Origin: Mucilaginibacter sp. JRF
Lineage (GTDB): Bacteria > Bacteroidota > Bacteroidia > Sphingobacteriales > Sphingobacteriaceae
DNA: 64,000 bases
Assembly: GCF_015223065.1 (NCBI RefSeq)
Contig: NZ_JADFBY010000001.1
Location: forward strand, 868,001-932,000
Direction of reading: 5' to 3'
The position numbers and the translations under genes are program-made. Below the pieces are notes generated by a model. The model was not told where the DNA came from. It was given only the letters and a program-made list of their open reading frames with translations, and ran no database searches. Below are positions 26,215 through 34,958 of the stretch, piece after piece (the stretch's first letter is position 1; each line of letters opens with the position of its first letter).

Positions 26215-29200
26215 ATGTTTGAAACCTTTATAAAGCGGCCTGTGCTGTCGCTTGTTATATCCCTTATAATTACATTATTGGGTGTGCTGGCCCTGGTTAC
26301 GCTGCCGGTTACCCAGTTTCCTGATATTGTGCCGCCATCGGTTACGGTAACCGCCAATTATACCGGTGCCAATGCCGAGGTTTGTGCCAAAGCCGTAGCT
26401 ACACCGCTTGAGCGGGCCATTAACGGTGTGCCGGGCATGACGTATATGTCCAGCGTGTGTAGTAACGACGGATTAACCGTTATCCAGATCTATTTTAACG
26501 TAGGAATTGACCCTGATCAGGCCGCGGTAAACGTGCAGAACCGTGTGTCGACCATTATAGATGAGATGCCCGAGGAGGTGATCAAGGCAGGTGTTACCAC
26601 CGAAAAGGAGGTAAACAGTATGCTGATGTACCTCAACATCATGAGTGATGATAAAAATATGGATGAGAAATTCATTTATAACTTCACTGATATTAACGTA
26701 TTGCAGGAGCTTAAGCGTATTGATGGGGTAGGTCGTGCCGAGATAATGGGTGCCAAAGAATACTCGATGCGTGTATGGCTTAAGCCTGATAAAATGATGG
26801 CCTACAAGGTATCAACCGATGAGGTTATCGATGCTATCCGTGCGCAAAACGTTGAGGCTGCTCCGGGTAAAACAGGCCAAAGCTCTGATAAATCTCCACA
26901 GATGCTGCAATATGTACTGCGCTATCCGGGTAAGTTTTTTGATCCGAAACAATACGAGAACATTGTTATTCGTGCCGATGAAGGCAGCGCTGTGCTGATG
27001 CTGAAAGAAGTAGCAGATGTGGAGTTTGGCTCGCTTACCTATAGCATGGTATCAAATACCGATGCCCGCCCGTCTGCCTCTATCATGATCAAGCAAAGGC
27101 CAGGTTCGAACGCGCGAGATGTAATTAATAACATCAAAAGCCGTATGGCTGAGCTGAAGGAAACATCTTTTCCAACGGGTATGACATACAACGTGAACTA
27201 TGATGTATCCCGCTTTTTAGATGCATCGATACATGAGGTATTACGCACATTGGTTGAAGCCTTCCTGCTGGTGTTTGTTGTGGTATATATCTTTTTGCAG
27301 GATTTCCGGTCTACATTGATACCTGCGCTGGCAGTACCTGTAGCCTTGATAGGTTCACTGTTTTTTATGCAGATGCTGGGTTTCTCCATCAACCTGTTAA
27401 CACTGTTTGCATTAGTACTGGCCATTGGTATTGTGGTTGATAACGCCATTGTGGTGGTTGAGGCCGTCCACGTAAAAATGACCGAAGAACATTTAAGCCC
27501 TATGGATGCCACCATTAGTGCCATGCGCGAGATAAGCGGGGCGATTGTTGCCATAACCCTCGTTATGTCGGCCGTGTTTGTGCCGGTGGCGTTCATGTCG
27601 GGGCCTGTGGGGGTGTTTTACAGACAGTTCTCGTTAACGCTGGCTATATCCATTGTTATATCGGGTGTAAACGCGTTAACCTTAACCCCTGCGCTTTGTG
27701 CTTTAATGCTGAAGCATAATCATGTTCCGCAGAAAAAAAGCTTCGTTCAAAAGTTCTTCGCGGGCTTTAATAAGCGCTATGATGGTTTGCAAAACCGTTA
27801 TGCTAAATGGATGAATTATCTGTCGCCACGTAAGGGCTTAACGCTTATTATACTGGCTGGTTTCTTCATCCTTACCTGGGGAACTAACGCCATATTGCCA
27901 ACAGGCTTTATCCCGACAGAGGATCAGGGTATGCTATACGTAAACGTAACCACCCCTGCGGGTGCCACCGTTGAACGTACTGAGCAGGTTTTGAAGCAGG
28001 TTGAAGCGCAAACCAAATCTATCAAATCAATCGAGTCGGTATCAACGCTGGCAGGTTATAGTTTGGTGAATGAGATAGCCGGTGCATCATACGGCATGGC
28101 CATGATCAGCTTAAAGCCATGGGAGGAGCGTGAGGAATCATTAACAGATGTTATCAAATTACTGGAGGAGAAAACCCGTAACATCAGCGATGCTTCGATA
28201 CAATTTTTCCCGCCGCCTACGGTACCGGGTTTTGGTAATGCCAGCGGTTTTGAAATACGTATGCTTGACCGTAGCGGTCGTGGCGACTTGCAAAATGCGG
28301 CTACAGTGACGCAGAAGTTTGTAAAGGCCCTGAATGACGCGCCCGAGATTGTAGGATCATTCACCAGTTTCGATCCTAACTTTCCGCAGTATATGATCAC
28401 TGTTGATCAGCAAACGGCGGCTAAAAAAGGTATCACAATCGATAAAGCTATGTCGACCCTGCAAACGCTGATGGGTAGCTATTATGCCTCGAACTTTATC
28501 CGTTTCGGGCAAATGTATAAGGTGATGGTGCAGGCTGCGCCCGAGTATCGTTCTAAGCCTGAAGATGTGCTTAATCTGCAAGTAAAGAACAATAAAGGCG
28601 AGATGGTACCATTTGCCACATTCATCAAGATGGAAAAGGTATTCGGGCCGGAGCAGCTAACCCGTTATAACATGTACACCTCGGCCATGATAACGGGTGA
28701 TGCCGCGCCGGGCTATAGTAGTGGTGATGCATTGAAAGCCATCCAGCGGGTAGCTGATGAAACCTTGCCAAAAGGCTTTGAATTTGAATGGTCGGGCATG
28801 ACGCGTGAGCAGATACTATCCGGCGATCAGGCCATTTACATATTCGCTATATGTTTGGTGTTTGTGTACTTATTGCTTGCCGCGCAGTATGAGAGCTTCC
28901 TGCTACCACTTCCGGTTATCCTGTCATTACCTACAGGTATTTTCGGTGCGTTCTTCTTCCTCAAAATATGCGGATTGGAGAATAATATTTATGCCCAGGT
29001 AGCGCTTGTAATGCTCATCGGTTTATTAGGTAAAAACGCTATCCTTATCGTAGAGTTCGCCATTCAGCGCCAAAAACAAGGGTTGACCGTTGTTAAGGCC
29101 GCTATTGAAGGTGCCGTATCCAGGCTTCGCCCGATATTGATGACCTCACTGGCATTCATCGCCGGTTTAATACCCCTATGTATAGCCAGCGGTGCGGGTG

Positions 29201-29376
29201 CTATGGGGAACCGTTCAATCGGTACGGCATCAGCAGGGGGTATGCTTTTAGGTACCATCTTCGGGTTGGTGCTTATACCAGGGCTGTATGTAATATTCGC
29301 CTCAATGGCCAATCGCGGTAGCAAAAAGCAAGAAAAAGTAGAGCACGCTGAAATGCTCGACCCAATCAATCACTAA
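26215..29376 (+). CDS. RND multidrug efflux pump, HAE1 (AcrB-like) family
   Basis: This 1053-residue inner membrane transporter has 12 predicted membrane spans in the RND 1+5+1+5 layout and two large periplasmic loops. It begins MFETFIKRPVLSLVISL, a typical HAE1 N-terminus. TM4 carries LAIGIVVDNAIVVVEAV: the first of the two proton-relay aspartates is kept, the second is Asn. TM10 has GLLGKNAILIVEFA with the conserved Lys, and the end has GNRSIGTASAGGMLLGT. It exports drugs, detergents or lipids using the proton gradient, as a trimer with the adjacent adaptor and channel. There is no linked TetR or AraC regulator. Confidence 0.95.
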   Translation: MFETFIKRPVLSLVISLIITLLGVLALVTLPVTQFPDIVPPSVTVTANYTGANAEVCAKAVATPLERAINGVPGMTYMSSVCSNDGLTVIQIYFNVGIDPDQAAVNVQNRVSTIIDEMPEEVIKAGVTTEKEVNSMLMYLNIMSDDKNMDEKFIYNFTDINVLQELKRIDGVGRAEIMGAKEYSMRVWLKPDKMMAYKVSTDEVIDAIRAQNVEAAPGKTGQSSDKSPQMLQYVLRYPGKFFDPKQYENIVIRADEGSAVLMLKEVADVEFGSLTYSMVSNTDARPSASIMIKQRPGSNARDVINNIKSRMAELKETSFPTGMTYNVNYDVSRFLDASIHEVLRTLVEAFLLVFVVVYIFLQDFRSTLIPALAVPVALIGSLFFMQMLGFSINLLTLFALVLAIGIVVDNAIVVVEAVHVKMTEEHLSPMDATISAMREISGAIVAITLVMSAVFVPVAFMSGPVGVFYRQFSLTLAISIVISGVNALTLTPALCALMLKHNHVPQKKSFVQKFFAGFNKRYDGLQNRYAKWMNYLSPRKGLTLIILAGFFILTWGTNAILPTGFIPTEDQGMLYVNVTTPAGATVERTEQVLKQVEAQTKSIKSIESVSTLAGYSLVNEIAGASYGMAMISLKPWEEREESLTDVIKLLEEKTRNISDASIQFFPPPTVPGFGNASGFEIRMLDRSGRGDLQNAATVTQKFVKALNDAPEIVGSFTSFDPNFPQYMITVDQQTAAKKGITIDKAMSTLQTLMGSYYASNFIRFGQMYKVMVQAAPEYRSKPEDVLNLQVKNNKGEMVPFATFIKMEKVFGPEQLTRYNMYTSAMITGDAAPGYSSGDALKAIQRVADETLPKGFEFEWSGMTREQILSGDQAIYIFAICLVFVYLLLAAQYESFLLPLPVILSLPTGIFGAFFFLKICGLENNIYAQVALVMLIGLLGKNAILIVEFAIQRQKQGLTVVKAAIEGAVSRLRPILMTSLAFIAGLIPLCIASGAGAMGNRSIGTASAGGMLLGTIFGLVLIPGLYVIFASMANRGSKKQEKVEHAEMLDPINH

Positions 29377-29394
29377 AATTTAAGAGATCAAAAA

Positions 29395-30837
29395 ATGCTT
29401 AAAAAAGCAAATCAATATATTATACCTGTAGCTTTTGCAGCCGTGTGTTTTGCCGGTTGTAAAAATTACAAGGCTACAACGGCCGAGGCCAACATCAAAA
29501 TGCCCGATACATTTACGGGCAGCGCCGATACAACCAGTATAGCCAAGCTGCCATTAAAGGAGTTTTTTACCGATCAGAACCTGATAAACCTGATCGACTC
29601 AGCACTTGGCTCCAACCCTGATATTTTGACCGCCTTGCAGCGTGTTGAGGTTGCCCGTGCCAATGTGCGCTTTAATGCCTCAAGGTTATTGCCGCAAATA
29701 AATGCCACCGCTAATGCCGGGGTTGAAAAATATGGCGACTACACGCAAAACGGAGTAGGTAACTACGATACCAATTTTTCGCCCAACATTAACGACAAGC
29801 AACGCATCCCTGACCCGGTGCCTAATTATTTTCTGGGTTTTCAAACCTCGTGGGAAGTTGATCTGTGGGGTAAGCTGAGTAATCAGAAAAAGGCTGCCTA
29901 TGCCCGTTTTTTGGCAAGCCAAAGCGGTTACAGGTTGGTAATAACATCGTTGACGGCACAAATAGCACAATCATACTATCAGTTGCTGGCGCTTGATACC
30001 GAGCTGAAGATCATCAAAAAGAACATCGGTTTACAGGATAAGGCTTTAGAGATCGTCAAGATACAAAAGCTGGGTGGCCGTGCTACCGAGCTGGCTGTAC
30101 AACAGTTTCAGGCGCAGTTGCTGCGTACCAAAAGCTTGGAGTACAGCACCCGCCAACAAATAAAGGAAACCGAGAATCAGCTGAATTTTTTAACCGGCAA
30201 TTTTGATAAACCAATCAGTCGGGATACTTCGATAAACACAGCTACATTGCCGGGTGTATTATCTGCCGGTGTGCCAAGTCAGTTATTGTTGAACAGGCCT
30301 GATGTGCAGGCGGCTGAGTTGGAATTAGCGGCCATGAATGCCGATATAAAAACTGCCCGTCGCAGCTTTTTGCCATCTTTGACACTTACACCTTATGTGG
30401 GTTACAATGCATTCAAATCATCATTGTTGTTTGATCCGGGGAGTTTAACATGGGGTGTCTTAGGTGGACTTACCGCGCCGATATTCAATCGCAAGGCCCT
30501 GAAAGCCGATTTGGAACGTACCATAGCCGAGAGCAAGGTAGCGGTTTACAACTATCAAAAAACCATACTTTCCGGCTTTCAGGAAGTGAGCAACGGCTTA
30601 AATGGCATTGAAAATTATAACAAGTTTTACCAGTTGAAACAGGAAGAATTGAAATCGCTTAACAATGCCTTGTCAGTAGCTAATGACCTTTATCTGGTTG
30701 GCCGTGCTAACTATTTAGAGATCATTACCGCCCAACAAAGTGTGTTGGAGGCCGAACTTGATCTGGCTAATACTAAACGAAATATATTCTTGAGCGCCGT
30801 TAATCTCTACCAGGCGGTAGGGGGAGGCTGGCGCTAA
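29395..30837 (+). CDS. TolC-like outer membrane efflux lipoprotein (NodT family)
   Basis: This 480-residue protein starts 18 nt after the pump gene. It has a lipoprotein signal (VCFAGC, Cys22). Two outer membrane efflux repeats are visible, each with long helical stretches, including NPDILTALQRVEVARANVRF and LLNRPDVQAAELELAAMNADI. The latter phrase is a hallmark of NodT-type channels. It forms the outer membrane exit duct of the tripartite RND pump. A hairpin terminator follows. Confidence 0.93.
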   Translation: MLKKANQYIIPVAFAAVCFAGCKNYKATTAEANIKMPDTFTGSADTTSIAKLPLKEFFTDQNLINLIDSALGSNPDILTALQRVEVARANVRFNASRLLPQINATANAGVEKYGDYTQNGVGNYDTNFSPNINDKQRIPDPVPNYFLGFQTSWEVDLWGKLSNQKKAAYARFLASQSGYRLVITSLTAQIAQSYYQLLALDTELKIIKKNIGLQDKALEIVKIQKLGGRATELAVQQFQAQLLRTKSLEYSTRQQIKETENQLNFLTGNFDKPISRDTSINTATLPGVLSAGVPSQLLLNRPDVQAAELELAAMNADIKTARRSFLPSLTLTPYVGYNAFKSSLLFDPGSLTWGVLGGLTAPIFNRKALKADLERTIAESKVAVYNYQKTILSGFQEVSNGLNGIENYNKFYQLKQEELKSLNNALSVANDLYLVGRANYLEIITAQQSVLEAELDLANTKRNIFLSAVNLYQAVGGGWR

Positions 30838-30875
30838 GTAAGGTTTTTTTTATCTGTGTGTTTTTTGTAAATGAT

Positions 30876-30899
30876 AAGTGCCGCTGCAAAGCGGCATTT
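30876..30899. terminator. Terminator after the RND operon
   Basis: A 10-bp stem (AAGTGCCGCT with AGCGGCATTT, one G-U pair) has a GCAA tetraloop and lies between convergent stop codons. Confidence 0.65.
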
Positions 30900-30904
30900 G
30901 TCGT

Positions 30905-31387
30905 TTACAGCGATTTTTTGAGGATGAGAGTATCGCTATTAGTATCCTGTTTTATAAAGCCAAGTTTTTCAACAAGTTTTATGGCGGCGATATTATCAGG
31001 TGTGGTTACACCGTATATGGTTTTAACGTCAATGGAATTTTGTGCGTAATTTAGTACAAGTTCAAATGCTTCACGCATGTAACCTTGGTGTTGATAGGCT
31101 GGCAGTAGTGAGCCACCTATTTGTATCTCATTATGCTCTGTATCAAAATGATGTAATGCGCAATCGCCAATTATTATATCCTTGTTGCTGATCAATCTGA
31201 TACCCCATACGATATTGCAGGCCGAAATTATCCTGTTGGTGAAATCGGTAGCTGTTTCATTGGCTAATATGGCATCGGTATGCTCATAAAGCTTGTAATA
31301 AGCTTCAGCATCCTGATCGGTAAGCGGCACTAATATTAATCGGTCTGATCTAAGCACTGGCGCAGTTTTGTTCGGTAATAACATCAA
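30905..31387 (-). CDS. GNAT-family N-acetyltransferase (RimJ/RimL type)
   Basis: This 160-residue cytoplasmic enzyme shows the RimJ/L-like GNAT layout: an early beta strand SDRLILVPLTDQDAEAYYKLY, the acetyl-CoA region LLPAYQHQGYMREAFELVLNYA (Q-x-x-G-Y/A loop), and TTPDNIAAIKLVEKLGF near the end, where this subgroup has N-x-x-S/A. Its start overlaps the end of the EamA gene by 38 nt, so the two are probably co-transcribed. Target of acetylation (protein N-terminus, amino acid or small molecule) is unknown. Confidence 0.85.
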   Translation of the reverse strand: MMLLPNKTAPVLRSDRLILVPLTDQDAEAYYKLYEHTDAILANETATDFTNRIISACNIVWGIRLISNKDIIIGDCALHHFDTEHNEIQIGGSLLPAYQHQGYMREAFELVLNYAQNSIDVKTIYGVTTPDNIAAIKLVEKLGFIKQDTNSDTLILKKSL

Positions 31388-32318
31388 CCGGCTGTTTGGC
31401 CTTGCGGTATTTAGCCAGGTTGATCAGTAATACACTGCTCAAAATAATTACCAGGCCACCTATCTGTAAGGTAGTGATCTGCTCATGCGCGAATAATATG
31501 CCTAACAGTACTGCTATAACAGGGTTAACATAAGCATACGTACTTACCTGCGTAGCTGGCCGAACTTTCAGTAACCACACGTAGGCGCTGAATGCTACTA
31601 TCGAACCAAATACAACTAAATAAGCCACCGCCCACCATGATGTCGCTGGAATTGAACTCCATTGCAGGCCGTTGAATTCATTATGAGCTATGCTGCATGG
31701 TATAAAGGCTACACCCGCGGCCAGCATTTGCCAGGTAGTATTTACTGTAGTTGATGTGCCTGAAGCTTTATATTTTGAATACAAAGAACCTGCCGACCAT
31801 ATTATCGAGCCCACCACCAATATACCCATATAAGGTAGTTTTGATGCTCCATGCGAGTGTATGGCGCTGCTTAACTGCTCGCCGAACAGCATTACAACAC
31901 CGCCAAAACCTATCAGTAACCCCATGATTGTTGATAGGCTTTTCAGGTTTTCCTTCCAGTGAGAGGCATCCAGCAGCACGAACCATATAGGCGCAGCCGA
32001 TACCAATATGGCCGATACCGCGCTTGGTACTTCCAGTTCGCCCAAAATAAGCGCCCCCGTACCGCCAAAAAGCAGCAGCAAGCCACTGATCATGGCATGT
32101 TTGTTTTGTTTAAAGTCCCAAACCTTTTCGCCGGTTATTATGCACCATATCAGCATTATGGTACCGGCCAATAAAAAGCGGGCGGCTCCCAAAAAAAAGG
32201 GCTGCATGCCTTGAAGGGCTAATTGTATAAAGAAATATGTTGAGCCCCATACAATGTATACCAATGCAAAGGCTACAATAACCATTATGGTTGATGGCTT
32301 GTTTTGTGAGGTTGACAT
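31350..32318 (-). CDS. EamA/DMT-superfamily transporter
   Basis: This 322-residue inner membrane protein has ten hydrophobic spans arranged as two EamA repeats. Typical segments are ALVYIVWGSTYFFIQLAL and AAPIWFVLLDASHW in the first repeat and PVIAVLLGILFAHEQIT in the second. Members export amino acids or other metabolites (RhaT/YdcZ-like group). It lies 25 nt downstream of an Lrp/AsnC regulator on the same strand. That arrangement is common where the regulator senses the amino acid that the transporter exports. Substrate is inferred only from that pairing. Confidence 0.9.
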   Translation of the reverse strand: MSTSQNKPSTIMVIVAFALVYIVWGSTYFFIQLALQGMQPFFLGAARFLLAGTIMLIWCIITGEKVWDFKQNKHAMISGLLLLFGGTGALILGELEVPSAVSAILVSAAPIWFVLLDASHWKENLKSLSTIMGLLIGFGGVVMLFGEQLSSAIHSHGASKLPYMGILVVGSIIWSAGSLYSKYKASGTSTTVNTTWQMLAAGVAFIPCSIAHNEFNGLQWSSIPATSWWAVAYLVVFGSIVAFSAYVWLLKVRPATQVSTYAYVNPVIAVLLGILFAHEQITTLQIGGLVIILSSVLLINLAKYRKAKQPVDVITEQNCASA

Positions 32319-32343
32319 AGATATTGGTGTTTAAAGTATTGTA

Positions 32344-32820
32344 TTAAGCTTCGGGTATTACCAGTTGCTGTTGTTCTTTCACGGTTTCGAGCACTATGGT
32401 AGTGCGGGTGCTCACTATGTTGGGTATTTTGCTTAGGTGGTTACGCATAATATTCATCAACGATGCAGAATCATAAGTACGAACCTTTACCAAATAGCAA
32501 TCATCACCGGCAACATGGTGAACTTCCTGCACCTCGGGTATTGCCGCCAGATGCTTGGTTGCCTCAATGTTAGCCGGGCCTTCGTTTGCTTTGATAGATA
32601 TAAAGGCCAGCAAGTTCTGTTTCAATGCCGACGGATTGATAGCCGCGGTATATTGTTTTATTACCTGCTTCTGTTCCAGTTTCTTAACTCTTTCGAGCAC
32701 ACCGGATGGCGCCATGCCCACTTCGCGCGCAATATCAGCGTTTGAAATACGTGCGTTTTCCTGCATTAAGCGAATAATATGCAGATCGGTTTTATCAAGA
32801 ATCAGATCGTTTTCTAACAT
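32344..32820 (-). CDS. Lrp/AsnC-family transcriptional regulator
   Basis: This 158-residue protein has an N-terminal winged helix (LDKTDLHIIRLMQENARISNADIAREVGMAPSGVLERVKKLE) and a C-terminal RAM/AsnC ligand-binding domain (VQEVHHVAGDDCYLVKVRT). The ATG at 32818-32820 is preferred to an in-frame TTG three codons earlier. With the ATG, a TATATTTG box ends only 6 nt upstream, so the transcript may be almost leaderless. It probably controls the EamA exporter and GNAT genes downstream in response to an amino acid, and may bind the intergenic region shared with the divergent CotH gene. Confidence 0.92.
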   Translation of the reverse strand: MLENDLILDKTDLHIIRLMQENARISNADIAREVGMAPSGVLERVKKLEQKQVIKQYTAAINPSALKQNLLAFISIKANEGPANIEATKHLAAIPEVQEVHHVAGDDCYLVKVRTYDSASLMNIMRNHLSKIPNIVSTRTTIVLETVKEQQQLVIPEA

Positions 32821-32826
32821 AATTCT

Positions 32827-32859
32827 CAAATATAAACACTAATCAGAATAAAATTCAAA
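32827..32859 (-). promoter_or_regulatory. Promoter of the Lrp-EamA-GNAT operon (TTTG-N21-TATATTTG)
   Basis: On the minus strand, TTTG (32859-32856), a 21-nt spacer and TATATTTG (32834-32827) match both Bacteroidota promoter elements. The -7 box ends 6 nt before the ATG. Confidence 0.6.
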
Positions 32860-32936
32860 AATAATACAAATTAAATGAATTTAATTCTTTGTGTGATCTG
32901 ATAAATATTTATGAATATTATTTCATTGCCAACATA

Positions 32937-32944
32937 TATATTTG
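32937..32944 (+). promoter_or_regulatory. Candidate -7 box for the CotH-like gene (TATATTTG)
   Basis: Exact TAnnTTTG match, 43 nt before the ATG at 32988; no clear -33 element. Confidence 0.45.
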
Positions 32945-32987
32945 AAAAACCAATTAATATTTTCTTAACAACCAATTAATACACCTA

Positions 32988-34544
32988 ATGATTAAAAGAT
33001 TTACTTTTTGCTTTATTGTAGCGATAGCTGTGTGGAGTTGTAAAACAACCAAGGAAACCGACCCTATCCCCGAACCTGTACCCGAGAAGGTTGACACTGT
33101 GATGCTTACCTCGGTGATTATCGAAGCCAAAAACAACCCCGATCTTTTGACTACCGATGTTAAGGCAACCATAAAGGATAATGAAATAACAGCCCTTATC
33201 CCATCCATTAAAAACAGCCGGAAGCTTGTAGTTACATTCACAACAAAAACGGCCGGCACCGTTGTTAAGGGGAATGATACCTTATTAGTAAGCGGCACTA
33301 CAAAAACTGATTTTACAAAATCGGTTACCTACTCGCTTACTACACCCAAGGGTTTAACCCGCGATTATAAATTCAAGGTTCAGAATTTCACAGGCATACC
33401 AATTTTTTACCTCACTACTACAGCGCCTGTTGACTCAAAGGATTATTACGTAAATGGCACGTTGGTAATAAATACCAATGGCGAGTTTGAGCAGGAGAAA
33501 CTAACCATACCACTACAAATTAAGGGTAGGGGTAATTCAACCTGGGGGCATCCTAAAAAACCTTATCGCTTAAAGTTTACTGATAAGGCAGCTGTGCTGG
33601 GCATTGGCGCGGCTAAGAATTGGGTTTTACTGGCTAATTACTCCGACAAAACATTGATGCGTACCAGCCTTGCTTTTAGCCTGGGTAAAAAGCTGGGTGT
33701 TGGCTTTACGCCCGATAGCCGTTTTGTAGAAGTGGTTATGAATGGTGAATACATAGGTAGTTACCTGCTCACCGAGCAAGTTGAGGTTCACGAGAACCGG
33801 GTGAACATCCCCGAACTTAAAAAAGGCGATGTATCCGACGATAAGATTACCGGTGGTTACCTGCTCGAGTGGGATCAGCGTTTGGATGAAGCATTTTGGT
33901 TCCGTACCTCGCACGACATTCCTTTCACATTGAAATCACCGTCGGATATTCCTGAAGCGCAATTCAATTACATTAAGGGTTACGTACAGCAAACCGAAGA
34001 TGCCATTTTTGCTGATAATTTTGCTGATGCAAACGAGGGTTATGCTAAGTACATAGATGTAAACTCGTTCGTTAATTACTTTATAGTTCAGGAGTTGATG
34101 AAGAACCAGGACGCGAAGGATTTTAGCAGCATATTTTTTTATAAGGACAGGGGCGGTAAGCTAACGCTTGGTCCGCTGTGGGATTTTGACCTCGCCATTG
34201 GTAATGTCGATTATTCGGAGGCTACACAACCAACAGGTTGGTGGGTTAAGGATGGGCCTTGGTACTCACGGTTGTTTGAGGATGCCACTTTCCGCAAAAA
34301 AGTTAAAGACCGCTGGAACCAGATCAAAGGCAATGAAATAAAGGGGGTATATACTGATATTGATAGTAATTATAAGTATATCAATCTATCGCAACAACAA
34401 AACTTTAAGCGCTGGCCAATACTAAATGAGTACGTATGGCCTAATCCGTTGATATTAGGAACCTACAACAATGAGGTGGCTCAGATAAAAAAATGGCTTA
34501 ACACCCGTGTAGCCTGGATGGATGTTGAGATAAACAGATGGTAG
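32988..34544 (+). CDS. CotH-kinase-domain lipoprotein
   Basis: This 518-residue lipoprotein (AVWSC, Cys18) is probably on the cell surface. After a Pro/Glu-rich linker come one beta-sandwich domain (about 35-130, VMLTSVIIEAKNNPDL) and then a CotH-like domain with IKGRGNSTWGHPKKPYRLKF, LLANYSDKTLMRTSLAF, YIGSYLLTEQVEV and GPLWDFDLAIGN. CotH is an atypical protein kinase-like fold that phosphorylates spore coat proteins in Bacillus. In Bacteroidota such proteins are secreted and often occur with polysaccharide utilisation genes. The key D-F-D motif is present. Activity and target here are unknown. The gene stands alone, divergent from the Lrp operon. Confidence 0.87.
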   Translation: MIKRFTFCFIVAIAVWSCKTTKETDPIPEPVPEKVDTVMLTSVIIEAKNNPDLLTTDVKATIKDNEITALIPSIKNSRKLVVTFTTKTAGTVVKGNDTLLVSGTTKTDFTKSVTYSLTTPKGLTRDYKFKVQNFTGIPIFYLTTTAPVDSKDYYVNGTLVINTNGEFEQEKLTIPLQIKGRGNSTWGHPKKPYRLKFTDKAAVLGIGAAKNWVLLANYSDKTLMRTSLAFSLGKKLGVGFTPDSRFVEVVMNGEYIGSYLLTEQVEVHENRVNIPELKKGDVSDDKITGGYLLEWDQRLDEAFWFRTSHDIPFTLKSPSDIPEAQFNYIKGYVQQTEDAIFADNFADANEGYAKYIDVNSFVNYFIVQELMKNQDAKDFSSIFFYKDRGGKLTLGPLWDFDLAIGNVDYSEATQPTGWWVKDGPWYSRLFEDATFRKKVKDRWNQIKGNEIKGVYTDIDSNYKYINLSQQQNFKRWPILNEYVWPNPLILGTYNNEVAQIKKWLNTRVAWMDVEINRW

Positions 34545-34682
34545 GCGATTATTGAATTGATGGCTGCGCCGCAATAAATGTTATGAATACATTAATAAAA
34601 TTTATAATAATTTATTAAAATGTTAAAACCATTTGCTATATTTATATGTTACTATCCTTACACACTAAATTTTTGAGTACTT

Positions 34683-34919
34683 ATGAATACCGAATTGTTA
34701 CTAAACCCTATAATGTTTGTAGCAACTTATTGGGGAGCGCCAGCTTTCATAAAAGTTATCCAGGATGGAGATATGTTTGATCTTTCGATAAACGATCAGC
34801 ATATGGCCAAACTTTCGTACACTAATGAACAGGAATTAACGGATACAGAGGAGCGCTTAAGCGGTTCGGAGATGCTTAAAGAGGTATCGCGTCGCATTCG
34901 CGAAAGCCTGGTAGCGTAG
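34683..34919 (+). CDS. Small hypothetical protein (78 aa)
   Basis: I do not recognise this 78-residue protein. It starts at ATG 34683 and has no signal peptide or true membrane span. The N-terminus is mildly hydrophobic (NPIMFVATYWGAPAFIKVI), followed by a short beta-like stretch (DMFDLSINDQHMAKLSY) and a charged helical C-terminus (RLSGSEMLKEVSRRIRESLV). It is 39 nt upstream of the AI-2E-family transporter gene on the same strand, so the two may share a transcript. Codon use resembles the neighbours, which supports a real gene. Confidence 0.6.
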   Translation: MNTELLLNPIMFVATYWGAPAFIKVIQDGDMFDLSINDQHMAKLSYTNEQELTDTEERLSGSEMLKEVSRRIRESLVA

Positions 34920-34958
34920 TTAACTTAAACTTTATCACAATATGCTTGTTGTTTTGCC

